Origin: Ophioderma brevispina
Taxonomy: Eukaryota > Echinodermata > Ophiuroidea > Amphilepidida > Ophiodermatidae
Assembly (NCBI GenBank): GCA_023653785.1
Contig: JAMKCH010035058.1
Location: 50,140-114,139 of the forward strand
Direction: 5' to 3'
Length of the DNA: 64,000 nt
Below the pieces are notes generated by a model that was not told where the DNA came from, did no database searches, and saw nothing but the letters and a program-made list of their open reading frames with translations. The position numbers were made by a program, and so were the translations under genes. Shown here piece after piece: positions 35,913-48,350 of this stretch; within the stretch, counting starts at the first letter, position 1, and each line of letters begins with the position of its first letter.

Positions 35913-36640
35913 TTTACTCAACCAGTGTTGAGTAAGTTTACTCTGCATGGGGTCACTTTTTTTTTACTCAACCGCAGGCAGTTCCTGTTGAAATAAAAAT
36001 ACCACATGAATGACATGCACAGACCACAGAGCAATTTGCAGTTGGAATCTAACCTTTTATTGGATATTGGATGCATTGTAAGAATGTATAACTCATAGCA
36101 CCAGTGTATAATGCATTTGACTTCACCACAAAAACTCACCACATCCTAGACCAAAATAATGGAAAGTGTAAAATCTATAAAGTGCCGGGGGGGGGGGGAT
36201 GCACATTATCCAAGATGGCAGCCAAGTTACCCTTGATATGCACTTTTTTTTAGTTTTTATCTGGTTTAGTCTGAATTGTAAATATATGGTGTTTACATTT
36301 TGAGGTCAAGAAATCCATTTCTGGAAGTTGCATGGAATTTTAACTTTCATTTCTTTCAAATGGACATTTTATGTATGTGAGGGTGCTTTTACACATAAAA
36401 AAAGCATATTACGTGCAAACATCACAATGACAATTTTGGCAAATATCCTGTAAAGAGGACTATATTATTTACTCAAGAAGTTTAATCTATATCAAATACA
36501 CATGCCACCAACTACGATATTCCAAAGAGTGCTCACATTGAAATGCACAGGTCAACAAACTTTTGGTTACTGGTTTTCAACAAGGCGAACTCGGATTAAT
36601 GTGATGCGTAAAATATGTCCCCGCCGAATGTCAATTTTAA
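35913..36640. other. No gene recognised
   Basis: A run of 13 G at 36187-36199. AT-rich otherwise, with no domain-like ORF. Confidence 0.5.
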
Positions 36641-36689
36641 ATTGACTTGGCTAGCTCATAGTTTGGGGCACTTGTGGCCCTGATGAATT

Positions 36690-36895
36690 TAGCAGTCTTT
36701 ACCAAAAGTTGGTGATTTTTGGCCCCAAACCGCCGACTTTGCCTAAATTTGGTGATTATTGGCTCCAAATCACTAATTTTTGCCCAAAATCTGTAATGTT
36801 TCCTTTCCCCCGGGGGAGGGGGGAACAAACTGGGAGGAGGGGGAACAAACTGGGAGAGGGAAGCAACAAAATTGGGGGAGGAATCCCCGTGCCAC
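36690..36895 (+). repeat. Short degenerate tandem repeats
   Basis: About three units around 'ttggtgattttTGGCcccaaa' (36702-36790), then two to three units of 'gggggaacaaactgggag' (36825-36875). The proline- and glycine-rich ORFs on both strands come from this composition. 36960-38050 beyond it is unassigned. Confidence 0.7.
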
Positions 36896-38054
36896 CCCCT
36901 GGCACCACCACTGTTCATGACAACAGAGTTGAAGGTGGGTGACCCAATCGACGGCATCATTTTCCCACTTCACCCCATGAAATTTGTAGAATTTCACATC
37001 ACAAAAAAGCTCATATTTTATGTCATAATCCTTGAATTTTATACTGAAATTTATTCTGTTTTAGATGATATGAGTAAAACTATTTATTTCGAACAGTGGT
37101 ATATCACGCCGCAAAGTTATGCCGAATTGTAATGCATTTGGAATTGATGTTATTATTGTGGGCCATCTGTAGCTTCCCATGCATTTTTTAAATACATCTG
37201 TGCCTTGGTATGCATGTACAATTCATGCACAACTGGGTGAAATCAGGCAAAATTGCATGGCTTTGACAGGCAATAGAGTGATGGTACATGTACAAAAATG
37301 AATTGGTGTAAAAATAAACAAGACATACCTTCACTTATTTCGGTCAGATTCCCTGTCAAATTCTTCACTCCTAAATCACTCTTCCAGTGAGGTTGCCCTG
37401 TGATTCAGCACACTATTATGATAACGGTAATCCACTTCTGGTACATCAAATTAGCTTTATCTAGAAAGAGCACCTCAGTCTTATTCCACCTGTATACATT
37501 GCAAGAAAATATAGAATACACAGTGAGCTACATGAAATGTTATTCAACCAAAAAGTTTTGGGAAGCACACCACTAAATAAACCATAGGTGTAGCAGACGG
37601 CATATCAGACTGGCATCCGAAATGTGACCCGTTCCCTATTAAATGTTGATAAAATTAATCATAATGTTTGGATTGTTTTAACAAACCGTTTGAATGGTAA
37701 AGATGTTGTCTGTGCCATTTTTGTATAATTTCTGAGGCGTTTTTGAAAACAACTACTCTAGAACTTCTAGTAAATTTCAAAGTAGGCTTTTGCGTGTTGA
37801 AAACATTACAGTATATCTTCGAAATTCATCCTATAATGAAATTTTGATTTTTTTCCCCCTATGCCTAGGCTCACACACAACGGTCCGGGATAAATTCAGT
37901 ATTCTGCTACCGCATCTTTCAACATGCAGTTTATTCATTTAAGGTTGCCGAATTCATAGGGTGGTGGCACAATAATTCTTTCCCCAATGGACTTGATGTG
38001 TGGACATGACATGTATGCATGTATAGCACGCTAGAGCGGACATAAAACGCCCAG

Positions 38055-38925
38055 TTTGCAATGCGAAGATGGCGAGTTTGCAAGTTTGTAACGCAATGAC
38101 GGTGAGTTTACAAGTTTTTAACGCGACGACGGCGAGTTTGCAAGTTTGTGAAAAAACTCCCGTCATCGCATTACGAATATGCAAATTCTCGCCGTCTTCG
38201 TGTTGCAAACTTGCAAACTCGCAGTCATCGCGTTACAAAGTTGCAAACTTTCCCCGTCAATATGTTACGAACATGCAAACTCTTGCCGTCATCGCGTTAC
38301 GAACTTGCAAACTCTCCCCGTCTTAGCGTTGCAAACTTTCCGTCATCGCGTTACGAACTTACAAACTCTCGCCGTCATCGCGTTATGAACTTGCGAACTC
38401 TCCCCATCTTACCGTTGCAAACTTTCCGTCATCTCGTTACGAACTTGCAAACTCTCGCCGTCATCGCGTTACTAACTTGCAAACTCTCGCCGTCTTCGCG
38501 TTGCAAACTTGCAAACTCTCGCCGTCATCGTGTTACGAACTTGCAAACTCTCGCTGTCATCGCGTTACGAACTTGCAAACTATCGCCGTCTTCGCGTTGA
38601 AAACTTGCAAACTCGCCGTCATCGAGTTAGGAACTTGCAAACTCTCGCCGTCTTCGTGTTGCAAACTTGCAAACTCGCCGTCATCGCGTTACGAACTTGC
38701 AAACTCTCGCCGTCATCGCATTACGAACTTGCAAACTCTCGCCGTGTTTGCATTGCAAACTTGCAAACTCGCCGCCATCACGTTACGAACTTGCAAACTC
38801 TCGCCGTCATCGCGTTACGAACTTGCAAACTCTCGCCGTCATCGCGTTACAAACCTTCAAACTCACCGTCATTGCGTTACAAAATTTCCAAGTCGCCATC
38901 ATCGCGTTGCAAACTCAACGCGGTT
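38055..38925. repeat. 32 bp minisatellite with inverted start
   Basis: About 27 units. From 38156 to 38925 they run in one direction on the 32 bp consensus (core GAACTTGCAAACTCTCGCCG followed by TCATCGCGTTAC). The first roughly three units, 38055-38148, are the reverse complement, giving a head-to-head junction near 38150. Because 32 is not a multiple of three and no frame of the consensus has a stop, all three plus frames stay open for 142-159 codons with a 32-residue period. This looks like protein repeats but is explained by the DNA repeat. Confidence 0.95.
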
Positions 38926-38929
38926 TGTC

Positions 38930-39540
38930 AAACTTGATGTTTTATGTTCACTCTAACATGCCATATGCATGAGCAGAACACAGAACCGCACAGCACAGGC
39001 ATGCCAAATTTTATGAACGTCCCTATCTGGGCCAGGCCTCAGTCTAGTCCCAATAGTCATAGTTATACTTCATGTACCACACACTGCCATAGAAGTCGAT
39101 GCCAATGAAATTCCCATGGCATTGAGCGTGGTGGATGGAACAACATTTGTCACCTCATTTTCTCTTAAAATGATGAAAGCCTGGAATAATTACTCACACT
39201 ATCCCCCGCAATATCAATGTTCCATAATGTAAGGAGAACACATGGAAGGAATTTTTAGCAGTATAGAAGTGCATCTTCATGAAAAATTAAAATTTCGTGT
39301 ACACTCAATTGCAATGGCAGTGTGTGCGATGAGTGTTGGGACTAGCCTCAGGCTGTACATGGAATGTTCATCTTGAAATGTGAGTTATGACAGACCTGAC
39401 AGTTCTTCAACTTCAAGTAGGGTTACACATAAACAAAAAGAATTCCATTCTTACCTAGAAAAGCCGTTGCTAACTTTTCTAAACCCCAGTGTGAGCAGAT
39501 CGTTCGGACCACGGTATTCCCCATTTTTCAAATGTAGGAG
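38930..39540. other. No gene recognised
   Basis: Unassigned DNA between the minisatellite and the next repeat. Confidence 0.5.
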
Positions 39541-39559
39541 AAGACCTCGATGACGCGTG

Positions 39560-40085
39560 ACGCGAATTTTAATCCCCGCGGGGTAAAATTTACTCGGATC
39601 AGGTCAAAAGAAGGTCAAAGATTAAAAAGTTGAGTAAAGTTGGCTCTTAATCAACGGCCGATTCAATGTTTTACTCAGCGGCGGATGTAAGGAAAAGGGC
39701 CCTGTCAGCAGCTTAAGGTGGGGCGCTTTTGCAATGTCACATTTTAGAGCGATTAGGGGAGTGCCTGAGTGGGGTACTTTGTACCCTCCTAAAAGTGAAG
39801 AAATTCTGCAAATCTGGTCTAAAATTGGTGCGATTTCATGCATAATAGGTCTGCCGTGATTTTGTTTCATTTCCTTTTTTTTATTTTGTATTTTTTGGGT
39901 GGGGCCCTGAGAGCAATATTTCAGGGGGGCCCTGTCAGCAGCTGCTGACACTGCTGACTCTTAAATCCGCCACTGGTTTTACTCCCCTGAGAGTAAATAA
40001 TTGCTCAACTTTTTAATCAACTTTTTTAACCCTCCTTTTTTTTACTCCCCAAATTTACAGTGTAATTACTCAAAGTAAAATTAAT
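39560..40085. repeat. GAGTAAA fold-back element, split
   Basis: Same TTTACTC / GATTAAA vocabulary as 34.7-35.9 kb. The stem arms GATTAAAAAGTTGAG at 39620-39634 and its exact complement at 40004-40018 flank a 300 bp hAT-type insertion. With the insertion removed the arms are about 70 bp apart. Confidence 0.7.
39676..39975. mobile_element. hAT-type MITE, 300 bp
   Basis: Ends CAGCGGCGGATGTAAG (left) and CAGTGGCGGATTTAAG (right complement), flanked by a perfect 8 bp duplication GTTTTACT at 39668-39675 and 39976-39983. A 'gggccctgtcagcagc' word occurs near both ends. The minus-strand 109-codon ORF across it has no transposase features. Confidence 0.92.
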
Positions 40086-40449
40086 CTTGAATCTGACACA
40101 ACTGACGTAGTTCAATATGCCTTGCTAAAAGAGAAAGTTGATTGAACTGACTTAAAATAATTGTTCACAATGTACAATTAATGTACGTGAAAAATCGAAT
40201 AGGTAGATAAGGAGTCATAATCGGTCACAATGTGTGTTTTGGCTGGACAGGCAAACGAAATACAGCTTTTGATTAATTAACAGATGAGTTTTAGTGTTTT
40301 GGCGGCCACTTTGAATGTTTTTGTTTGGTACCTCTTGGATTCAGATTCAGCAGGAAAAAAATGGTCTCAAACCGTTGAAAAAATGGTCTGTAGCCTGTAC
40401 TAAAGCTGCACTAGCCAGTCAGAAAGAATTGACAAAGTACACAGAGTAA

Positions 40450-40610
40450 GATTCGTGTAATCTTCAAAACAAGGGCTCTCAAGGGTAACACCTTCTTTAG
40501 ATAGCAATCAATATTCTTCCAAGAATCAAACAGGTTGCCAGTAGTAATCAGTGGAGTGGAGTCGTGTCATTTCTACTGGACAGCGGTCATTACTCTACCT
40601 CGATTTCGTA
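40450..40610 (+). repeat. Dispersed family E, copy 2
   Basis: Partner of 19770-19930, same orientation. 40090-40450 and 40620-41160 around it show no gene. Confidence 0.65.
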
Positions 40611-41162
40611 CTATTAAACCGAGCTTTTGTTATCAGATTTCCCTTGTTTTCGTCACGACATTTTCTAGTTAGTAAGGTTCGCTACATCTTTCGATGAATT
40701 GTTTACCCTGAGTGATCTTGAAGGATATGGACATCCTGAAAGATCACAATGTAAAGGTGAACGTGGTTGTTTTTTTTTTGCAACGCGTGCGTTAAGCTGA
40801 AAGTGATATAGCCTCGTTCAAAACTGTCTGCTACGAACCGACAAACTTGCTAAATTGCTGACATTTTGTTCTTAATTATTTTGAACATTGTGTTTGCAGG
40901 CTTGAAACCAGTGCTAGCATTGAAGGTCTACCCCTGTCCATAGAGAAAATATCATAACAAAAATCGTTGGTATACTTCTTGGTGGTCTTTGGATAATAAT
41001 AATATAATAAACTAAACACAGAGGGGAAATTGAATAATTCACTAGTTAAATGAGCCTTTATAGTTATTCAATTAATTAATATTCTATATGTTGTTATTCT
41101 AGTTAGATTAGAACTAATTTGCACAGACAGATATGCTGGCAGACAGAGAACAGACATAGCTT

Positions 41163-41503
41163 ATTGAGGCACATTTGTGATTTGCTAAATCAGAACATCG
41201 AAAAAAATCATCAACAATTAGATTTGTGCATGTCTTGAACAATTTTCAATTGATAAGAACCAAAAGCAACCTGCGTTTGGGACAAAATCGGACCTTTTAG
41301 TCAGTACTGTCCCTTACGGAACATCCTTCAACACGTAATGAATGAGTTAATCATTGAAAACGCCATTTTTTTTCCTTTTGTCCTGTCAATTTTGTCATTT
41401 GGAAAAAATAACTTATGAGAATTCTAAATACTTCACTTTTAAGTCTTTCTGCAAATTTCGTTTGTGTTTTACGCGTTGGGTGGTCACTCACAGTTTCTTT
41501 TAA
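41163..41503 (+). mobile_element. Family M MITE, copy 2
   Basis: Matches 23718-24034 along its length: 'tgatttgctaaatcag', 'catcgaaaaaa.tcatcaac', 'acacgtaatgaatg', 'tcctgtcaattt', 'aacttatgagaattcta'. The terminal repeats are eroded ('ggcacatttgtgattt' on the left, 'cactcacagtttcttttaa' on the right). Confidence 0.75.
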
Positions 41504-41509
41504 CCGATG

Positions 41510-43910
41510 TTTGTTTCCATTTACTACCGTACTAATTAGCTGAGATAAAATTATTTTTTGTTGAAAATTTTGTCCTGTGTTACTTTAAGAATGAAACAGA
41601 GAGTGGCCTTCACCTATGTACCGCGTTTCACTGACAGCTTCTAACTTCAAAGTGTTCATTCTAGCTGTCGATTACCGTGCGAGGTTTACATCGCATGTTT
41701 TATAACATTTTGGGCTATCTTGGCGCAATTTTAAATACAATATGTATGCTATTAACATCAATGTGTCACATTATTTCAGGGAAAATATCCGATTCTCCAG
41801 CAAAGCGACAAATACTTAAACAAAATAATTAAATTCATGAGGCTCACCATTTTGTTAAAAACACTTACGGAATCGCGTTTTTTAATCACTGATGGTCGAA
41901 ACTGTAGTGATGCAACCGGAAGAGGCGTGACTGAGAGTACATAATGATAAATGTATCTTATTGTTCAAGTTCACAGAGTTCTTAGGTCATACGTATTTAT
42001 GCTTTGGAATAGATATCAATGGGTGTCATGTTTAAAAAACTACAGTCCTCGAAAAAGGTTCTTGAACCATTTAGTGATTTTTTTTTTTTTTTTGTGTAAC
42101 GCCCCTTCTACTCTGATAAGACGTTGTCCAAACCATTATGACCTGTATCCAACCTTGAATTTGAAAAAATAAAATAGACCATATACATGTACGTCCATCC
42201 ATTATTTTTTAAAGATTTAATACTCTACTACCCTCTGTCTTGTCTGAAGTGCGCAGTGGACTACGGCACACATGTATAACCCTCCTCGTGTACTTCCGGA
42301 GTTGAGTGTAGGACAGCATCCAAGGAGGAAATAACCATAATCGAAAAAGATATTTACCAATCTCTGTGTCCACTATTCCCTTAACTCACTTACTGAAATT
42401 TGCTTCAAGCCTTACCTCTTGCTGAAATCGATTAAAACATGCTTAGTATAATTTCGTTTTCTACTCGGTCGATTTTGTTTATGAACTGACCTTAGCCAAT
42501 ATTTTCTAGAGGATGTGCAAAATTTCGTTCAGGGGCCTTTCTAGAATACCCCTCTCAAATTTATCCAAAAGGCCATACTTTTATGTTCTATATCCAGGTT
42601 TAAAGCGACTAGTGTTTTAACAACATTACAACATCAAATCCATATGGCCACCTCAAAATCCAATATGCCCCGAAATTATTCAATGACCAAACGCATAAAT
42701 ATTTGGGAGTAGATAATTCTAGGCACCCAGAGATCAGACATTTCAAGTGTGTTAACATTCTTACCAATCAAGAAGACAGTCAAATGACTGTCTTTTAGAT
42801 CAAGTAAAACCACCAATTGTCATATTTATAATATCATTGGCGGTAATTTTTAAATTTTTAAGCAGTTTGTCAAACAAAAATACCAGATACGCGTTTGTAA
42901 TGTTCAAAGACATCATTCATATTTTAAGTTAAACTTAATAATAATTTTGATGCTATACCTAATACAACTACAGATATTCGTATTTTAGGTTTAAATAATA
43001 TAAAAAGGTTGCCATATTGGCCCCATCTTAACATTTTTGGTTTGGCTTTACGAAACAATATGCTTGATAGGATGTCAAAAGTCAAATCCTTATCCATAAT
43101 TTAATTTATATTGTACTAATATAATTATGATTGTAACTACATCGGTTTTTAGATATCTTTGAAATGGGCAGAATTGGCCTGCCACTTCAATTTGGAATGT
43201 CCATTACACGATAAAATGCCATAAGTGTTTCTAGTGATCAATACATATAATCATAACTGTAAGGCTTAAAGCATACATATAATACTAACATCAGCATCTA
43301 CCTGGCAAATTTGAGCGTGTCGGATGTGTTCGCATTCATTCTAGAGATGTTAAAAATCCTTCCAGAGTGTGTTCAATTGTAACAGATTTTGAACACCTGG
43401 TGAACTATTATTATTTAGGTATTCTGTATAACATAATAGGTATACTGGATAGTTCAGATAATTTTAATGATTCCGTAGCTCGTATTTACTTTTGAGCACC
43501 ACATTGTATTTTGTGGCAATGTGTGATCAATTACATACTACACCCCTCCCTCATGCTCACAAAATGCCAGAGTACCCACAAACGTTGCATCATTCGAATA
43601 AAGACCCCCAAAATAACGGGCTCATGTCTAATACCTCCATTAAATTTTACAAAACATTGGTCTATAATGCACAAAACATAAATTAATATCAATAGTCTGT
43701 TTGTTCTGCAAATTTTGCAACCTTCGTGAGCCATTGTGATCATCCTCCCAACCCAATGTCCATTTTACGAAATGTGGGTCACATTTCAAGTTGCAACTGA
43801 ACACCTTTATTACAAGGTTAACAATACACAACCATGCATTAAGTGACCCACACGTCACGGAAGAATGCGGTTTTCACTGATGCAATCAATATTGGTTATA
43901 ACCTTTTAAT
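41510..43910. other. No gene recognised
   Basis: AT-rich unassigned DNA with a T(16) run near 42080. ORFs of 60-73 codons only, with no domain signal. Confidence 0.5.
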
Positions 43911-43916
43911 GGTAGA

Positions 43917-44052
43917 ACTTCATATAGAGTCCCATTGATGCAAATAGGTTTTGCCATTGAATTCCGTCCACAATACTTCACATGTCATACAGTTCCTGAC
44001 GGAATCAATTGTAATACCTCATTTTGCATCAACGGGACGTCTATATTAAAAC
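43917..44052. mobile_element. Palindromic MITE, family P copy 2
   Basis: Inverted arms of about 60 bp. The left 'ttcatatagagtcccattga' with 'gcaaatagg' pairs with the right 'catcaacgggacgtctatat'. Inner parts share 'ccattgaattccgtc' with 'gacggaatcaattg'. It resembles 24300-24433 in both arms. Confidence 0.75.
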
Positions 44053-44623
44053 TTCTACCCCTTTTATTGCAACTTGTTAAAAGGAGAGATTGCTATAATG
44101 GGTAGTGTTGGCAATTTGATCGCAATGGGCAAGAAGGGTATCAAAATTACGGAAGAAACGGAACTATTGATATATTTTTATGTTTTTCGTGCAAAGATCA
44201 TGGTTTGTACCCATGTTCTTATTGTTTGGGGCTTTACTTAAGGAATTTCTGATTTGGACATATAAGCAGCCATAATGGATTTTCATGAAATGCCGACGGC
44301 ACCAAATTCTAACCACCTTTCAAAAATTATTGTCTAGGTCAAATAAACTAAACTCTATCTATGTAAAAAGTCTGTACTCCCTTTCTCCGTCAGGCTGTGT
44401 GCGCAGACTCACCTGACCTTGATTATTGATGTCATTAAGGCCTATGGTAACAATGATTGTGGTTATTGATGTTCTGTTAGTGATATGTTAAAGAAATCTA
44501 GGTCTTGTTCTGCGCATACGTTACTTACTGGATTAATTGAAAGCTATATTTTATAGGTTCAAATTGTTAATGGCAGACCTGTAATGTTTCCAGTCGGGCC
44601 ATTTCCAAGATTAAGAACGACCC

Positions 44624-44703
44624 TGGCACACTTCGAAATTCGCATCTTTACTGATACGTTCATGCACCATTTGTGTTATGGCTGCGAGTTCTAAAGTGTG
44701 CCA
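44624..44703. repeat. 80 bp hairpin
   Basis: Arms of 21 bp (TGGCACACTTCGAAATTCGC and its partner ending CTAAAGTGTGCCA) with a few mismatches. It could be a tiny MITE. The neighbouring 44060-44620 and 44710-45230 hold nothing recognised. Confidence 0.55.
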
Positions 44704-45231
44704 GCGAAAAAGGGGCAACCTTTTTGGAAACATCGCTCAAATAAGTTTAAAAATTTGTACTCAATCTTGTATTCAAAGGCTCAATTTATAATTTTACTTT
44801 GAAAGCCCTGCTATTCTACAAGCTAGAGTGACATATGCCTTCTTTTTTAGATCATGGCTATAAACAGTCGGATATAAGTTTCAAATATCCTTTAAGACAG
44901 ATTATTAACTGCTTTCAAAATTAAACACTACTACAATAGACAGCGTTAATTTTGGACATCGTTTCCTTAACACCATCTTTGTCTAAAATTAAATTAAATC
45001 CTGTGGCTTGTCAGAGTAATACGATTTTCCCAGGGCAAACTTCATTCAAAAGTTCAGTTAAATATTTTAAGAGTTTTATGATTCATTTTTTTTGTTGACT
45101 GATACTGCGGTGGTGTCGATTACGATTAGCTAACGTTGTTGTCGAAGGAGACAAACTGAAAGCTGTGGTCAATGTGTTTTATCACTAGTCCCTACAAGAT
45201 TATCTGGTTCTTTCAAGCCCTTGAAGGAATA

Positions 45232-45493
45232 TTCATAATTGCGTAACTATAGAGGGCGCTATAGGCCAATAAGTTTTTCATATTTTGGCCCTGTAATCAG
45301 ATATTGTTTAGGTTCAATGCATAATCCATTCCAAGTTTTGCGTGCTTTAGGAAAAAAGTGCACAACAACTGTGCGTAGTGACTGGGCTACAAAAGAAGGT
45401 TACCCCCTTTATCATGTGGCATTATGTGTGCCCTCCAACAAAAATGTTCGTTTTCATAGTAAGTGTCGTTCAGTCAATCAAGTCAATATATGA
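45232..45493 (+). other. Unassigned 84-codon open frame
   Basis: An open frame with fairly even amino-acid composition (it includes GKKCTTTVRSDWATKEGY). No domain recognised, no convincing splice sites or polyadenylation signal seen, and no second copy in the window. Could be chance or an exon remnant. 45500-46030 beyond it is unassigned. Confidence 0.15.
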
Positions 45494-46184
45494 CCTCGAA
45501 GAGCTTTGAAAGTATTACCTAATCTTGCGGGCTTTAATACATGTATCATAGCATTTGCATGACTCAACCGATGGGTTTGCCTCGACAGATAGCGTAGTAC
45601 ATATCAACATACACAGTGTTCAAGTTTCGTATGTAGTGCTTCAGTATCCGCTCCTGCGTGTCCGTACTTACCTGTTTGGATACAAATAAGCAATGCGTAC
45701 CGGTATTTGAATCGGAGTCATTTGTTCTAAAGAATACTCACCTACTCAACTGCCCAAATCTGTTTGAATTTGAATCTAGGATAGAGCTAAATAGAGTAAA
45801 ATTGGTAGCTATAGCATTATAATGATAGGCCTGCCCGACACAATACATGCGGCCTTATGGCAGAACTACTTAACTACTTTTTGAATAAGCACTACTTTTT
45901 GAACTAATTTTATTTCTTGGCAATTCGGGGGCGGCTGCTTTCATTTAACAAAGTCTTATATTCCAGAATGCTTCCTTCTTGACAGAGCGCAATGTCTATT
46001 CAGGTGCGATTTAGATTGATTGATTGATTGAAATGAATAATGAAGAATGAATGAAGTGCCTTTTATCATTGCTCCAAAATTTTCCTTATTGTTTATGGCA
46101 AAACTACGTAACTTTTAGATGCGGAGTTTTAACCATAAAAATTCTAACATTCCAGTGTGGGTTGCTATATAAATTACACCCCTC

Positions 46185-46800
46185 GTCCTACCTGAGCCAT
46201 TGTTTGTGTGAACAAAACTCCGAAGGGGGGGGGGTGGTTACCACCCCCCCTGGATTTTCGTTACTGACTCCCGATTCCTGTAAATTGGTACCAAAGGAAT
46301 AGCTTAGAGTTTCTTCTTCCATTGGTACCAAAATAAGTACTAACATCCCATTATCTAACGTCACCATGACCGTCATATGTTGAGGAAAGTACGACATACT
46401 GAATATAGGGTGGAAAATTGATATTTCGCAATTTTATTGACCCAAACACCCGATTATAGCTCTAAAATGATTTCTTTATATAAAAACTAGTCATTCCCAT
46501 CAAGTAGATTCAAAACCGCATGAAAATCTGATTTTCCTAACCTTTTGGCGAAATTGATTTTCCACTGGTTGTGTCTATGGAAATGGCAGTTTTGCTGACA
46601 TGCGAACTTTATTACTTCCAATTGTGCCGTAATGCTAGGCTGTTGGTACTCATTTTGGTATCAAAGGAAAGAGGAGGACCATAGCTAGTGTACAAAAATC
46701 AAGTTATGTGTGTACCTGTGTTGTTGTTAGGCATCTTCGGAGGGGGGGGGGTGTGGTTACCACCCCCCCCCCCCCCTATCGATCACTTTGGGATCACCCT
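46185..46800. mobile_element. G-tract inverted-repeat element (family G)
   Basis: Left arm 46185-46345 (+) and right arm 46637-46775 (-) share a G run, GGTTACCACC, a C run, then 'ggtaccaaa..atagct.ag' and 'ggtaccaaaataagtac'. The arms are inverted relative to each other. Single-arm relatives lie at 59910-60090 (-) and 63440-63610 (+). The core GGTGGTTACCACC is nearly palindromic, and with its G and C runs can form a very stable hairpin. No ORF. Confidence 0.6.
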
Positions 46801-46919
46801 GTATCTACCTCATACCCCGGTGGATGTTTGTTTTTGGATTAAAAGGACGGAACATGTCAATTGACAATTACATTAAATAGTTGGCAGCCACAAAAAGGGG
46901 GTTTTTAGCAAGCCGGGGA

Positions 46920-46970
46920 AAAAACCTGAAGGGGGTGTAACCCCCCCCCCCCTTCGTAGACGAGGGTTAA
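46920..46970 (-). repeat. Family G fragment
   Basis: 'gaagggggtgtaaccccc' followed by 'cttcgtagacgagggttaa' resembles the arm at 60000-60080. 46975-47600 holds only short ORFs and one more G run at 47403-47411. Confidence 0.45.
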
Positions 46971-47625
46971 TGGGAACTACAGAGATAAGCATCGAACTAA
47001 AGAGGGTAAATCAAAGTAAAAATATTTTGTTAAGCAACACATATCAGGAATTGTATTCCAATTTAATGATATTCTGTGTTCACCAATTGAATATAGCATG
47101 TTACTTTTCCATAATGAGTATGCATCCTTGGACAAATTTTGTTATTCAATTCTCAAATATTTTGATCATTAAGTCTCAAAATTGAGGATATTGGAAAATG
47201 AAGGATAATATATTGAAATGTGTTCAATCCAGCTAAATTTAATCATAATATATGCAAATGGATGAACTTTAAAAGTAAATATCTCAAACGGACGATTTTG
47301 AGATGACAGTACGACAGTGCTCGTTTTCTTTACTATCTTTGGTAAGGGGCTCCAATGGCATTATCTTATTTTTACATTTGTTGCACATCTTTGTCGTGTT
47401 AAGGGGGGGGGGAGTCTGGGGTCTGAATATGATAAAATTTGTTCTAATCCAGAAACTGAGATAATGCAATGGCTAAATTGTGTAGATTGTAATCTACAAA
47501 ATGCATTTTTATTCCTCGCAATCGGACATTCGGTTCTCGAGATATTGCTGATCAAAGTGAAGTAGTTTACGCGAAATTTGCAAAAATGTATCATCTCTAG
47601 ATTTTAGCATGTGACAATTTCACCG

Positions 47626-47695
47626 TGTGGGGGGGTGGGGTGTTGTTGTGGGGTGTTGTGGTATTGTGGGGTGTGGGGGTGTTGGAGTTGGGGGG
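47626..47695 (+). repeat. G/T-rich minisatellite
   Basis: Irregular 'ggggtgttgtg' units. Composition would permit G-quadruplex structures on the plus strand. Confidence 0.8.
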
Positions 47696-48044
47696 TTCGC
47701 TTTCCGCTCTATTTCCCACCCATCTTCTTTTGTGCCCTAATTAACACCATTTATTTGGGCTAAGTTGAGTCAATAATATCTCATATTAATCCTTTCCTAA
47801 TTACAGTACTTCCATGTCACGGGGTAAGTGATTTTTATGTATTTTATTGTTTCTCACCCTGCGATATTTCAAACATTATTGTTAAAAATTAATTACAGGA
47901 CAATGGTTGCACCTATTTCGATGATTCTGTCATTAATAATTATGATAAGTCAGTATAACATTAAAATTTAAAAAAAATAAATTCCATTTTCACATCAAAG
48001 CACCCCATTTTTTTTCTAAATGTTTCGAGGCCTATACTCGTTTC

Positions 48045-48350
48045 GTTAAATACGCACACATCCAAACGAGAACGAACGTGAACTCGAGAACGCTACATGC
48101 TATGACATGAAATTTGGCACACATATTAACAAATACCGGGCGAGTGAACCATGAAGGCCGATTTTCAAAATTGTGTTCCAAATTCAAATACGCCATGAAA
48201 TTATGCGATTGGTCGATTGCCGTTGCCATGGCCACGGTATTCAAATTTCGGCTTCATGGTTCACTTCGTATTTACCTCCTGCATATGTCACCAAAGTTTC
48301 GTCCTCATAGCATGTTTAGTTATTTAGTTACGTTCGTTCTAGTTTGTTAT
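48045..48350. mobile_element. Fold-back palindrome, about 300 bp
   Basis: Left arm 48050-48175 and right arm 48228-48350 are inverted copies. 'gagtgaaccatgaaggccga' pairs with 'cggcttcatggttcactt'; 'tgctatgacatgaaattt' pairs with 'aaagtttcgtcctcatagca'; 'gaacgaacgt' pairs with 'acgttcgttc'. Several mismatches and short gaps. No ORF is conserved between the arms. Confidence 0.7.

Noticed and set aside
38069..38956. Three overlapping ORFs of 85-159 codons suggesting repeat proteins
   Set aside because: All are the same 32 bp DNA repeat read in different frames. No start context, splice pattern or frame preference.
39622..39951. 109-codon minus-strand ORF
   Set aside because: Lies across the hAT-type MITE and its flank; no transposase motif and no conserved domain.
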